From Verrucomicrobiota bacterium (lineage in GTDB: Bacteria > Verrucomicrobiota > Verrucomicrobiia > Opitutales > Seribacteraceae): 28,466 bases of DNA. The position numbers were made by a program, and so were the translations under genes. Under the pieces are notes generated by a model. It saw only the letters and a list, made by a program, of their open reading frames with translations. It was not told the DNA's origin and did no database searches. The stretch's first letter is position 1. Each line of letters begins with the position of its first letter. This document shows positions 6,870-16,200 of this stretch, in pieces. The stretch covers positions 1 through 28,466 of the forward strand of contig JAURNO010000040.1 of the NCBI GenBank assembly GCA_030830145.1, read 5' to 3'.

Positions 6870-7324
6870 AACGATGCCACACCATACTTGCACTCGATGC
6901 GGCCTTGCTGATTGTAATTGTAATCCTTTCGGGGTGCAAAATGTCTTCTTGGTATCCCGTTCTCGGGGCTACGGCAGGCGGGGCTACGGGCTCGATTGGG
7001 GGTCCGCTCGCTGGAGGGGCCGGAGCGGCGATCGGCTATGCGGGTGGCAAGACGGCTCAAATGATGACCGAGAACGAAGATTTGAAAAACACGGTTGACG
7101 CATTGACGCACGGGGACGTGTCGGCCTTGGTCGAGCAGGGCATGGAGAAGCACAAGAGCGGCTTCGAGGAATTTACGAGCTACATCAAAAAGATCCTGAT
7201 CATTGCCGCCTGCGTCCTGGCCGCCTACCTATCGATCCCAATTTTCGTAGCCCGAAAGACTGCGGAAACTTGTACGAAAAAACATCTCACTCGCCCTCCC
7301 TTCCCAACAAATGAAAAACTTTAG
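6866..7324 (+). CDS. Lipoprotein with C-terminal TM segment, candidate unimolecular spanin
   Basis: A longer frame opens at 6839, but the ATG at 6866 overlaps the previous stop (ATGA) and gives a clear lipoprotein signal: MKR, hydrophobic residues 12-21 and lipobox LSGC with Cys24. Lys at +2 predicts outer-membrane sorting. Residues about 33-62 are a Gly/Ala-rich zipper-like stretch, 65-107 an amphipathic charged region, and about 108-128 a second hydrophobic segment (ILIIAACVLAAYLSIPIFV) before a basic tail. An N-terminal lipid anchor plus C-terminal inner-membrane segment is the topology of unimolecular spanins such as T1 gp11, which disrupt the outer membrane at lysis. The two tiny membrane proteins that follow support a lysis cassette. 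Alternative: a glycine-zipper lipoprotein used in entry. Confidence 0.55.
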   Translation: MKRCHTILALDAALLIVIVILSGCKMSSWYPVLGATAGGATGSIGGPLAGGAGAAIGYAGGKTAQMMTENEDLKNTVDALTHGDVSALVEQGMEKHKSGFEEFTSYIKKILIIAACVLAAYLSIPIFVARKTAETCTKKHLTRPPFPTNEKL

Positions 7325-7427
7325 GACATTACTCTCTCTTTATTACGGAATGACGAAGCAAGGAAAAATGATCACTTGGTTCTGCATAATTCTAATCTCA
7401 ATCCTCGTCCTCGATTGGCTCTTTTGA
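7311..7427 (+). CDS. Tiny membrane protein (38 aa), lysis cassette
   Basis: This short frame overlaps the lipoprotein gene by 14 bases and ends two bases before the start of the next gene. The product is a basic N-terminal part (MKNFRTLLSLYYGMTKQGK) followed by a single membrane segment (MITWFCIILISILVLDWLF). Internal ATGs at 7350 and 7368 are alternative starts; 7368 has the best SD (CAAGGAAAA) and would give only the membrane part. It could be a pinholin-like or antiholin partner of the next gene; this is inferred from size and context. Confidence 0.5.
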   Translation: MKNFRTLLSLYYGMTKQGKMITWFCIILISILVLDWLF

Positions 7428-7428
7428 A

Positions 7429-7581
7429 ATGTTTGATCGGGACTCATTATTTGGGATTGGCGGGACTCTGGCCACTTTCTCAGGATCACTCCACGAAGTC
7501 ATCGGAGTGCTGGCCGGTAGCCTGACGATCATTTTCATGTCGGTAAAACTTTGGCAGGAGATCCGCAATCGGAAGAAATGA
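7429..7581 (+). CDS. Holin-like small membrane protein (50 aa)
   Basis: The ATG at 7429 is one base after the previous stop, and the TGA overlaps the nozzle start (ATGA). The product has a soluble N-terminal part (MFDRDSLFGIGG), one membrane segment (about residues 21-38, VIGVLAGSLTIIFMSVKL) and a basic tail (WQEIRNRKK). A small protein with one membrane segment and a positively charged cytoplasmic tail is typical of phage holin-type proteins, which permeabilise the inner membrane at the timed end of infection. No endolysin gene is recognised nearby, which leaves the call open. Confidence 0.6.
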   Translation: MFDRDSLFGIGGTLATFSGSLHEVIGVLAGSLTIIFMSVKLWQEIRNRKK

Positions 7582-10022
7582 CTAAATATCGGACATTCGG
7601 AAAACTGGATGATCAGTTCATCACCGAGGGTGATACTTTCTTCACCCGGATGAATGCCCGCTTGCGTCCGAATCAATTGCAACCTGGCGAGGTCGCTTTG
7701 TCCAAGAACGGCAGGATGAACGAGGACGGGACTTGGCAAACGAGGAAAGGGTTGAACACTTTGTTCGGCTCGATCACGACGGGCAACGATGCGATCCGTT
7801 TGCCTTGGGTGGCCACCTCGGCCCAGCGTCAGTCGGGAGTCGTTACGATTACTTTGGATGATACCCCGAGCCTTGCTTTCATACCAGGCGAAAACGTAAC
7901 CGTTGCTGATATTGATTCGTCGATAAACGGGACTCATGTTTTGGCTTCGGTCAATTTCAATACGAATACAATTACCTTTGCCAACGCCGGGTCGGATACC
8001 GGTTTCACGGTTCGGGGGGAAGGAGTAGGCAATACCTCGGTCGTTCAAATGGGCGATTCCATAACTACGACTTTAAATTTTACCTTGGCCGACGACGAGG
8101 TAAACGAAGTTTACGGTTCGGCCGTTTACTCCGACCCGAACAGCAATTCGGACGACTATATTTTCACGGCCACCAATAACCTGGCAATAATTCTACGGCT
8201 GAAAGATACGGCCTTATTCAAAGCTCGATACGAAGGTGGAGGGGAGACGGTGGATGGCCCGTGCGGAATGCTTCAGGGGTTTAACAAAATGTACATCTTC
8301 CGTACACGAAAAACCACGTTGGCCGCTACTCCCACGATTACTTCTTTGCCGATCACTTCGGCTTCTCAGTCGGGCCAGGCTATTACGGTAAACACTTCTT
8401 CCGACCACAATCGGAATGTCGGGGATTTCGTCACTTTGACGGGACTTGGAGACTACACATCGAACCCCAACGATGTTTATCAAGTTGCCTCAACCCCATC
8501 GGTCAGCATTTTTACGGTTAATATGGCTGGCTCTCAGACGAAGACTTTTAACGTCTCGGGTGCCAGGGCCGAATACTTTGCCGACTTTACTCGAGTTGCC
8601 AACGGTACTTATACCGCCCCCGTCTACCTCACGGACACGACGGCCACCTCGAGCAATGGCGAGGTCACGATGGACGTCACATCGCATGGCCTCTCGGCAG
8701 GTGACAACCTCACCATTCAATCGGGGGACAGTCCTTTCGACCTCTTCGTCGATCAAACCGTCCGGGTGACTTCCGAGACGACCAATCAATTTAAATTCAA
8801 CCTAGACGTCGCCAACGTGTCCATCGGTCAAGCAAAGAGCCTCACGGTATCCAAACCCTTGGCCATCGGGAAAGGATTCATCCATCAGCCCGCCAGCCCG
8901 TTCGGAGTGGTCCATCAACGGAGGCTTTGGCTTCCCTATCAATACACTTCGGACACGATCCCAGAGGACAGGGGGATAAGGGACGAGGTCGTGGCCTCGG
9001 ACATCATGGACCCCGACACTTTCGACGTCATCGGGAATCAGTTCAGACCGTCTGCCGGTCAAAGCGATTATACGGTTTCGCTCAAACCTTTTACTCAAGA
9101 CTCGCTTGTTATCTTCAATCGCAAATCGATCCACCTCATGACCGGCGTGAGCGGATCTTTGGCCGACGTGAAGACCAACGTGGTGACGACCGAAATCGGT
9201 TGCTCTGCTCGCAAGTCGGTCGTTCAGATTGCAAACCAAATCTTTTTCCTTTCCGACCAAGGGATATACTCGGTGCAGTTTCTCGACGAGTACAATTTGC
9301 GGGGAACAGGCACTCCGATTTCGGAAACGATTCAGCCTTTCATTGATCGAATTAATCAGGACTATGCCCACTTGTCGGTCGGAGTATATTTCAATAACCG
9401 TCTCTGGATGGCCGTCCCGTTAGATAGCTCGGCCGGCCTTGGCGATGCGACCAAGCTCAATAGCATTCTCGTCTACAATCTTTTGAACCAAGGCTTTGAA
9501 TCAATCGATTCAGTCAACTCAGTAAACTTTGCAATCCGTGAGCTTTTGGTCGGCAGAGAAGGGGCGCAAAACGCACTTTACTTGACGACTGAGGAGGGCG
9601 GAATCCACAAGGTGGATGCAGTCGAGAGTGGGGACATTGTTTCGGTGACTGCGGGTCAGGCCGTACCTGAAACCATTAACGTCGTTAGTCAACTGACATC
9701 ACGGCAGTATGATGCGAATCAGATCGATCGAAAGACTTTCGCTCGAGGCGAGCTTCATTTGAAAAGCGGATCGGATTCCCAAACGGACGGGAACGTTTCG
9801 TACATAACCGAAGACCCTGACGGGACAAGCACATCTACCTCGGTAACCAGCTTGCTCGGAGGAGCCTTGCCAAGTTCAGAGGACGCATCGATCCGCCTTG
9901 GGATTCGCAAGAGGGGCTTCGGTATTCAAGCCGATTTCCAACCGACTCAAGGGAGGCCATTCGTCCGAGCCTTGTCCGTAGATGCAAGAATATCAGATAG
10001 GTCGAGGACTAGTATTTCGTAG
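7578..10022 (+). CDS. Tail nozzle protein (T7 gp12-like)
   Basis: The frame opens with TTG at 7551, but the ATG at 7578 overlaps the preceding stop and gives MTKYRTFGKLDDQFI. The 814-residue length is close to T7 gp12 (794). The N-terminus includes NARLRPNQLQPGEVALSKNG and WQTRKGL, a phage tail-tube signature. Three small beta modules resembling viral/fibre FCCH-type repeats are inserted (about 88-150, 268-322 and 361-411). The second half has propeller-like strands such as SLVIFNRKSIHLMTG, IFFLSDQGIYSVQF and YFNNRLWMAVPLD. Such proteins form the hexameric end of the short tail through which DNA leaves. The gene is beside both fibre genes. The function is by architecture and position. Confidence 0.65.
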   Translation: MTKYRTFGKLDDQFITEGDTFFTRMNARLRPNQLQPGEVALSKNGRMNEDGTWQTRKGLNTLFGSITTGNDAIRLPWVATSAQRQSGVVTITLDDTPSLAFIPGENVTVADIDSSINGTHVLASVNFNTNTITFANAGSDTGFTVRGEGVGNTSVVQMGDSITTTLNFTLADDEVNEVYGSAVYSDPNSNSDDYIFTATNNLAIILRLKDTALFKARYEGGGETVDGPCGMLQGFNKMYIFRTRKTTLAATPTITSLPITSASQSGQAITVNTSSDHNRNVGDFVTLTGLGDYTSNPNDVYQVASTPSVSIFTVNMAGSQTKTFNVSGARAEYFADFTRVANGTYTAPVYLTDTTATSSNGEVTMDVTSHGLSAGDNLTIQSGDSPFDLFVDQTVRVTSETTNQFKFNLDVANVSIGQAKSLTVSKPLAIGKGFIHQPASPFGVVHQRRLWLPYQYTSDTIPEDRGIRDEVVASDIMDPDTFDVIGNQFRPSAGQSDYTVSLKPFTQDSLVIFNRKSIHLMTGVSGSLADVKTNVVTTEIGCSARKSVVQIANQIFFLSDQGIYSVQFLDEYNLRGTGTPISETIQPFIDRINQDYAHLSVGVYFNNRLWMAVPLDSSAGLGDATKLNSILVYNLLNQGFESIDSVNSVNFAIRELLVGREGAQNALYLTTEEGGIHKVDAVESGDIVSVTAGQAVPETINVVSQLTSRQYDANQIDRKTFARGELHLKSGSDSQTDGNVSYITEDPDGTSTSTSVTSLLGGALPSSEDASIRLGIRKRGFGIQADFQPTQGRPFVRALSVDARISDRSRTSIS

Positions 10023-10034
10023 GAGAAAAATATC

Positions 10035-10811
10035 ATGGGAGTAATTACAACAGGACAAACTTTTTCGAGTGGGGACCAGGTCACTTCGACCAAACTCAAT
10101 GACATTGCAAATCTTGCAACGTTTACGTCGGCGGCCGACACGACCGACAACTCGACCTTGACCCTTTCGGCATCGGGTAAACTCAAAGTTAAAGACAACG
10201 GTATCGGCTCGACTCAGCTTGCCAGCGATGCTTCCATCGATGCCAATCGTGCGGTCGAGACTAATCATATAAAAGACGCTCAAGTAACGTTGCCCAAACT
10301 TGCGACACTCTCAAACCTGAACGTCGTCGGCAACGTGAGCGGGTCAACCGCATCGCCGACTGCCGTGGAGATCAAGGACGAGAACGATATGGTTTCGGAT
10401 TCGGCAACCGCACTAGCCACTCAACGAAGCATCAAAGCTTATGTCGGTACACAAGTCGCCTCTGTTACGACTAACATTTACAAAAGTTCCGAAACCAATA
10501 TACCCGCAACCAATACGACACTCGAATGGACTCATTCGCTGGGCCAAACTCCTGATCACATCAAACTCTCGCTCATCTGCAAAACTGCGGAATTCGGATA
10601 TGCGGTCGGAGACGAAATCGATTTTACATCGATGTACACCTATAATGTCGGAGTCCAAACCTTTTGGGCAAACAGCACGAAAATCGGCTATCGGTCTTAT
10701 GTAGCGGCCGGCACGAACGTATTCAATATCGCCAAGCGGGACGTCGTCAATCAAGTCGTCCAGGTGACCAATGCAAATTGGAAAATTATCGTCCGAGGCT
10801 TCGTATTTTAA
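10035..10811 (+). CDS. Second tail fibre-like protein (258 aa)
   Basis: A good SD (AGGAG) lies 10 bases before the ATG. The product opens with MGVITTGQTFSSGDQVTSTK and LNDIANLATF, a typical fibre N-terminus. It continues with strand repeats (DNGIGSTQLASDASID, HIKDAQVTLPKLATLSN), then GNVSGSTASPTAVEIKDEND and ALATQRSIKAYVGTQV, very common in phage fibres. The C-terminal third (about 155-258) is a beta domain with TTLEWTHSLGQTPDHIKLSL, ending WKIIVRGFVF. It probably forms a trimeric appendage, either a second fibre or an attachment platform for the LamG fibre. Confidence 0.7.
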   Translation: MGVITTGQTFSSGDQVTSTKLNDIANLATFTSAADTTDNSTLTLSASGKLKVKDNGIGSTQLASDASIDANRAVETNHIKDAQVTLPKLATLSNLNVVGNVSGSTASPTAVEIKDENDMVSDSATALATQRSIKAYVGTQVASVTTNIYKSSETNIPATNTTLEWTHSLGQTPDHIKLSLICKTAEFGYAVGDEIDFTSMYTYNVGVQTFWANSTKIGYRSYVAAGTNVFNIAKRDVVNQVVQVTNANWKIIVRGFVF

Positions 10812-10820
10812 GGAGAACAT

Positions 10821-11927
10821 ATGAACTTTTTACAAAAACTAACCGAAGGGGCTGAAAAGCCCAAAATGATGATGGGCGATAAGCAAGCTCAAGATCCGCT
10901 CCGCCAAGCGGCCATGCTGTTGAATACGGCCGCGCCCGAAGGGGAAAGCTTGGCGTACATCAATGCCGAGGAGGCGGAAATGCTCAGAGAAGCGGGTGGG
11001 GCAGGCGAGCCGGTCAACTCGTCGGGCGTCCCTTCGTTCTTCCTACAAAAACTTTTTGGCGGGGGGAAGGCTCCTCCGCCATTGCCCAAGTTAGACATAG
11101 CCAAATCCGCTCGAGATTACGTCGGTGCGATGGCCGACTCAAATTTACAGGATCAGATGCTCCAAGTTCGCCAGCAATACGATCCGCAGTATCAAGATTT
11201 GCAAATGAGTTTGGCCCGTCGAGCCGCCGATCCGATGGCCGACCTGGCCGAGTCCTCCGCTATGCGGGCTCAAGACTTCGGGGCAAGAATGGCCGAAAGG
11301 CAAGCAGGCTCGGACATATCGATGCTCAACCGATTCGGAGCCGATTTAAATCAAGCATATCGTGCGTCCGATCCGTTGATGCAGGCTCGGACCGAGCAGG
11401 CCAATCGATTGGCCGACCAAGCTTTTCAAGAGGCTCAAATGACCGACTTGTCGCCCGAAATGAGAAGGCGGGCAACTCAGTCCGCTCGGGAAGGCTTGGT
11501 CGCTCGAGGTAGAGGACTCGACAATGCGGGCATTGCCGCCGAGGCGATGAGCCGAGAAGATTATTTGCGGGACATTATACGGGACAATCGAAACCAAGCT
11601 CAAGGGCTTGGCAGTTATGCCGCCAACCTCAACCGAGCAACCTCAGTTGATCCGATTGCCATGCTCCGAGGAGGAAGCCAATATTCTCAACAGGGCTTGG
11701 GCGAGCGAAATGCACTCTTCGGTCTGCCACAAGAATCAGTCACTCGGATCAATCCCGATGCAGGCGTAAACATTGGAATGCAGGACTTGGCCAATCGGGC
11801 GAATTACCAAGCCGCCAATTATGCGGCCCGTGAACAGGCGGCCGGCGGAATGGCAAGTGGGTTGTTTGGTGCCGCTGGATCGATTATCGGAGGTATGGCT
11901 TCAGGTGGGACAGGGTTTTTTAAATAG
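10821..11927 (+). CDS. Internal virion / DNA-ejection protein 1 (T7 gp14-like position)
   Basis: SD AAGGAGAA precedes the ATG closely. The 368-residue product is Ala/Gln/Met-rich and largely helical. It has an N-terminal FLQKLTEG that recurs as FFLQKLFGG near residue 75, a coiled helical centre (DQMLQVRQQYDPQYQDLQMS; DPLMQARTEQANRLADQAFQ) and a C-terminal Ala-rich helix followed by a Gly-rich hydrophobic tail (MASGLFGAAGSIIGGMASGG). The hydrophobic Gly tail is common in proteins that enter the membrane during genome ejection. It is first of three consecutive large genes after the fibres, the layout of gp14-gp15-gp16 in T7-like phages. No direct similarity to gp14 is claimed. Confidence 0.55.
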   Translation: MNFLQKLTEGAEKPKMMMGDKQAQDPLRQAAMLLNTAAPEGESLAYINAEEAEMLREAGGAGEPVNSSGVPSFFLQKLFGGGKAPPPLPKLDIAKSARDYVGAMADSNLQDQMLQVRQQYDPQYQDLQMSLARRAADPMADLAESSAMRAQDFGARMAERQAGSDISMLNRFGADLNQAYRASDPLMQARTEQANRLADQAFQEAQMTDLSPEMRRRATQSAREGLVARGRGLDNAGIAAEAMSREDYLRDIIRDNRNQAQGLGSYAANLNRATSVDPIAMLRGGSQYSQQGLGERNALFGLPQESVTRINPDAGVNIGMQDLANRANYQAANYAAREQAAGGMASGLFGAAGSIIGGMASGGTGFFK

Positions 11928-11936
11928 GGTAAAATC

Positions 11937-13262
11937 ATGGCAATCGGAGACACTATAAATGCGGCTTTAATGCGATTCGACACTTCCCCCCTTGAAAGGG
12001 CGGGGATGGCGAATGCGCAAGCGAATGCGGCCTTCGGGAATGCGTTGAATCAAGTGGCCCGAGGATTCCTCGAGGGTCAGGAGAAAAAAGCTCGGACCGA
12101 AGAGATGACCGGCTACTTGATGAATCAAGGGATTTCCGAATCCGATGCCAAGGCAATCGCCAAGAATCCATTCCTGCAAAAGGAATACCAGCGCAAGAAG
12201 GAAACCGAGGCCCAAATGGAGATCGAGAAAAATCGGTTGGCGATGCAGGCTCAGTCAAATCAACTATCGAGGGACAAGTTTGGGTTGGATAAGGAAATCC
12301 AAGAGAGGGCGATCAAGGAGGCGGACGAACTTAAAGATCTTCAAAGAGGAATCGCAAGATTTCAGACGACCGGACAGGAATTGCCGATCACCCAAAAGGA
12401 ACTAGACGACCCTAATTTTGTACCTCCACCACTCGATCCTGATCCATTTGTTGCCCCACCGACGACATATACGACCCAAGCCCCTGCGGTTGAGCGTCTG
12501 CCCGAAAGTTTTCAGCCCCAAGGTCAAAGGGTTATCGATGCGATAAACAAAGGGGATTTAACCCCGATGCAAGGGAATCGTATTCTTGAACAAATCGAGA
12601 AAAGAGCGATCGCCGAGGCTCCTGAACCGATGACATATGCAGAAATGTTCGACCTACAAGCCAAAATTAAGGCCGAGGAAAGAGCGGCTAGAAAAGGGGA
12701 ACAGGACACTACAAAGTTTGAGGATGAAATGTCTTTCCTAACTTTCAAGCCGGACAATAATTTTTTAATTGTTAGAGGCCAGAAAGTCCCTGTTTCTGGG
12801 AAGGTCGGCAACCAAACGGTAGCATCGGACTTAAAAGCGACGTTCATCCCGAACTTCAATCACATGGACGGGCTTTTTTCGAGGCTTATGGAAATATCGG
12901 AAAAGGAAAGCTTTTGGGATGATAGCACGTTAAAGTCTGAAGCAAACGCTTTAGTAAAAAGCATTCAAGGACAAATGAGAGAAGAGGTTTTAGGGCCAGG
13001 TACGGTTACTGATTCTGAAAGAGCGATTCTTGATGACATCGTGCAGAACCCTTTCGTGAAAGGGGACAACTTGTCTGCGAAAGAGGCTATGGATTCACTT
13101 TCAAGGTTGCGGACTCAGTTGACTAATAAGTTTCAAAACAAGCTTACCAATCTCGGGCTTCAGGTTGGACAGCCTGCGACTTCCGTAAATCAGGCTCAAT
13201 CAAATAACTCTCTTACCACTAGGGATGGGGCTGACGTTGAATTTATAGACCTTACTCAATAA
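11937..13262 (+). CDS. Internal virion protein 2 (T7 gp15-like position), coiled-coil
   Basis: The 441-residue product starts MAIGDTINAALMRFDTSPLE and has a strongly helical, Gln/Lys/Glu-rich N-terminal third (about 25-145) with coiled-coil potential, a Pro-rich linker (about 155-185, PPPLDPDPFVAPP) and a second helical region (about 195-250). From about 250 to 441 the sequence is more compact, with LTFKPDNNFLIVRGQKVPVS and WDDSTLKSEANALVKSIQGQ. From about position 12,400 the coding sequence becomes clearly more AT-rich, with A/T-ending codons, until the end, suggesting a recombined segment. Its stop overlaps the giant gene by one base. A structural role in the ejection core is inferred from position. 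Confidence 0.5.
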   Translation: MAIGDTINAALMRFDTSPLERAGMANAQANAAFGNALNQVARGFLEGQEKKARTEEMTGYLMNQGISESDAKAIAKNPFLQKEYQRKKETEAQMEIEKNRLAMQAQSNQLSRDKFGLDKEIQERAIKEADELKDLQRGIARFQTTGQELPITQKELDDPNFVPPPLDPDPFVAPPTTYTTQAPAVERLPESFQPQGQRVIDAINKGDLTPMQGNRILEQIEKRAIAEAPEPMTYAEMFDLQAKIKAEERAARKGEQDTTKFEDEMSFLTFKPDNNFLIVRGQKVPVSGKVGNQTVASDLKATFIPNFNHMDGLFSRLMEISEKESFWDDSTLKSEANALVKSIQGQMREEVLGPGTVTDSERAILDDIVQNPFVKGDNLSAKEAMDSLSRLRTQLTNKFQNKLTNLGLQVGQPATSVNQAQSNNSLTTRDGADVEFIDLTQ

Positions 13263-16200
13263 TGGAAAAACCGCATCGCCTTCGCATTAAGCACGATCTG
13301 CTTGGGATCGATGCCGAGCTTCGTTCGTCCCGCCCACTCTCCGAACGAGATGTTTTCGATGTCCTGAAAAAGCAAGATCCCGAACTTCCGAACAGGCTTC
13401 TCAAAAAGTATCGGATACAAAGGGAGAAAAAGTTTCCCGATCAAGAACTGTTGAAACGGTACGAAACCGCAGGCATCAAAGCTATGGAGAACGGTTTTTT
13501 CGAGACCGATGGAAGTTTCGCCGGAGGACTTGAAGAAGGTGCGAAAATGATCGGCAGAGGCGCCCGAAGCATTCCGATCTCCATGAACTTGAGCGCCAAC
13601 CTCCGAGCGATAAGCGAAAATGATTTGGGGGGAGATCCTGAGAAATATGCCGGAGAAGAATATGCCGAGGGAGTTGAAAAGGCGGCCCGACAGCTTTATG
13701 GACTCGTACAAACGGACAAAGCTTTGGAGATGGGCTTGCCCGACGTCCCGCTCGGGCCTGCCGGCTTAATCTTTGACTATGGCTCTTTAGGTGACCTTTT
13801 TCGCCCTGCCATTTTATCGGCCTCGGATTTCAATAAGAACATGGACAAGGCTTTGGCCTTTGGAGGAATGCCTAACGACCCATCGGCCAAAAGGATCGTT
13901 ATGAACCGGGTTCTCGAGTTGGACGAAAGAGAATCGGAACTTACTCGGGGACAGGGAGCAATGGAGGCATGGGGTGGCTTGGCTCTGCTTGGTGAAGCGG
14001 GCCTGAAACTCATAAAAAAGAACCCTGTCAATCCATTGGATATCGGAATAAAGAGGGCAATGCTCACGGCCACGGGGGACAACAAAACAGACTTTGATCG
14101 GCGAGCCGAATTGGACTACTTGGCGGATCAAGAGCATATCGTCAGGAATATGGAAGAGGGTGCCGAGATGGCTGCCTTCATTGGTTCGCATTTGTCCTCG
14201 CAAATTGACAAAATGGCCAGGGAAGATGAAGACCCGTCCTTCATTAGAACAAAGGCAAAAGGGTTAGTCGAGGCACCATTCGGAGGAGCCGAAACCCTCA
14301 CCGATCTAAGGACAGGGGCCGTCCAACCAGACAGAGATCAAGCGGCGGCCATGTCTTTGGTCATGTCTCCCGACGTCCCGTTGACACTTGGGGCGTCAGG
14401 CGCTCTTTCGGTCATTAGGAACGCAACCGCAAGGGGGGCGATCTTGTCATTATCGAGAAAAGCAGTTTTGGAAAACTCGGCTAAGACCGCGCTTGAACAA
14501 TTCAAAGCAATCCCCAAACCGAATGCAGTCCAAAAGCAATTGATCGCTCGAGCGGAAAAGGTTTTGAAAGAAAATGCCGGAGCCCAGCAAAAGCTCAATC
14601 AGGTAGTAAATAAAAACCAAGCAATCGGCCAACGAATCGGGCTTGAGCAAGGAGTCACTAAAAGCGGAAATTACAATCAACTCGGCCAACGGGTCCAAGA
14701 GGCTTTGGCTCGCACTACCGGCCCCGAGGCTTCGATCACTCGGAGAGTGACGGGTCAAGCTTTGGAAAAAGCAGGCTTCGGTACCGAGCAACTTGGCAAA
14801 GCGTTGGAATTGATGCATCGAGTGCCTGATGAGGTTATAGCTAGGGCATTAATAAATTCAGGATTCCAACCTGAAAGCGTCCCAAATGTCTTGAAGACGT
14901 TAAGAATCGCAGGGGCAGGGGCAATCGGATACTCTGCCGAGCTTGATCCGAATGTCGCTGAAGCCCTTGGCCTTATTCTTTTGACGCCCGGCGGATACAA
15001 ACTTTTGACTCGAGCGGGATCGGACATGGCAATCCTCGGTCGCCAATTACAGTATGCCAAAGCGTCGAGTCCGCTCTTTCAAAGGCTCGCTCAGATGGAC
15101 CCGGCAAACCCATCACTTTCCGAAGTGACCATCGACCGAACTGCCGCTTTGACGGTTGGCGAAGCTGTCTCGGACGTGACGAGTCAAGTCTTGTCCCCGG
15201 GCAGAAACTTCGGGATCTCCCCGATGCTCAAGGGGCCATCGACTTTTCTCACCAAGACAGGCTTGGGCAATACTCTCGAATCCGCCGCCTCGACGGCCAA
15301 GACGGCCACTTACGCCTCGGCCTTCCCCTTGGCCTTCGGGTATGCGGTAGGAGGTGAGGAGGGGGCAGGCATGGGCTTGGGTGCATCGTTGTTCCCGCTC
15401 ACCGTGGGCATGGGAGTCGGACATTTTGCGAAAGTTAACAGTAAGTTCGACTTAGCTCAAAAACTTGCGGGGGACGAGGCGATTTTCAAAGACTCGCTTG
15501 ATGCTACGCAAAAGCCGATTTACGAGTCGATGCCCAGACAGGTCCGCCAGGCTATCGCCACTGGGCAAATTCAAAACCCCGACCTGATGATCGACTTTAG
15601 GAAAGGAAAGGGTAATTCGAGTTATCAGGTAGTTGACGGTGAATCTCAAATCACGATTTACGAAAAGTCCGCCCCTGCGGAAGTCATGCAGGCCGTGCTC
15701 GGCCATGAGATCGCTCACCACATCGACAAGTTCGGATACTCAATTCAAATTCAAGAACAACTGCTTGGTTCGGTCGAGAAAGGCAAACCTGGGATTTTTA
15801 CGGAGTTCGACAAGGACGGCAAACCCATCATCATCACCGGGCCGGACGGAAGGAAAGTTTACAAGACAAACAAGGAATTTTCTGCAACGCATGAAGATGT
15901 CAAAAGCGGAAAAGCTAAGAAGATCGGCCACCGGCAAGTCTACTTGGACAAGCTCGAGGCTTCGGGATATGGGCCGGGGACCTTGGAGTTTGACCACTAC
16001 TCAAAAAACAATTCGGAAATTGCCCGAGAAATCTTCGCTTCGCACGGAGCGGCCGAGTTCTTCGGTGGAAAGTTCGTCAAGGACAACTACGAGGGGGCGG
16101 GCTCGAAATTAGTAAGGTCGCTCGCCAGGCCACTATTCAATTCGAGCGGGATGAGGAACTTTTTCCATCGGATCGGATTGGCTTCCAACGAACGAGGGCT

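Noticed and set aside
8802..9371. A 189-codon minus-strand frame opposite the nozzle gene
   Set aside because: Codon-bias shadow of a clearly coding gene.
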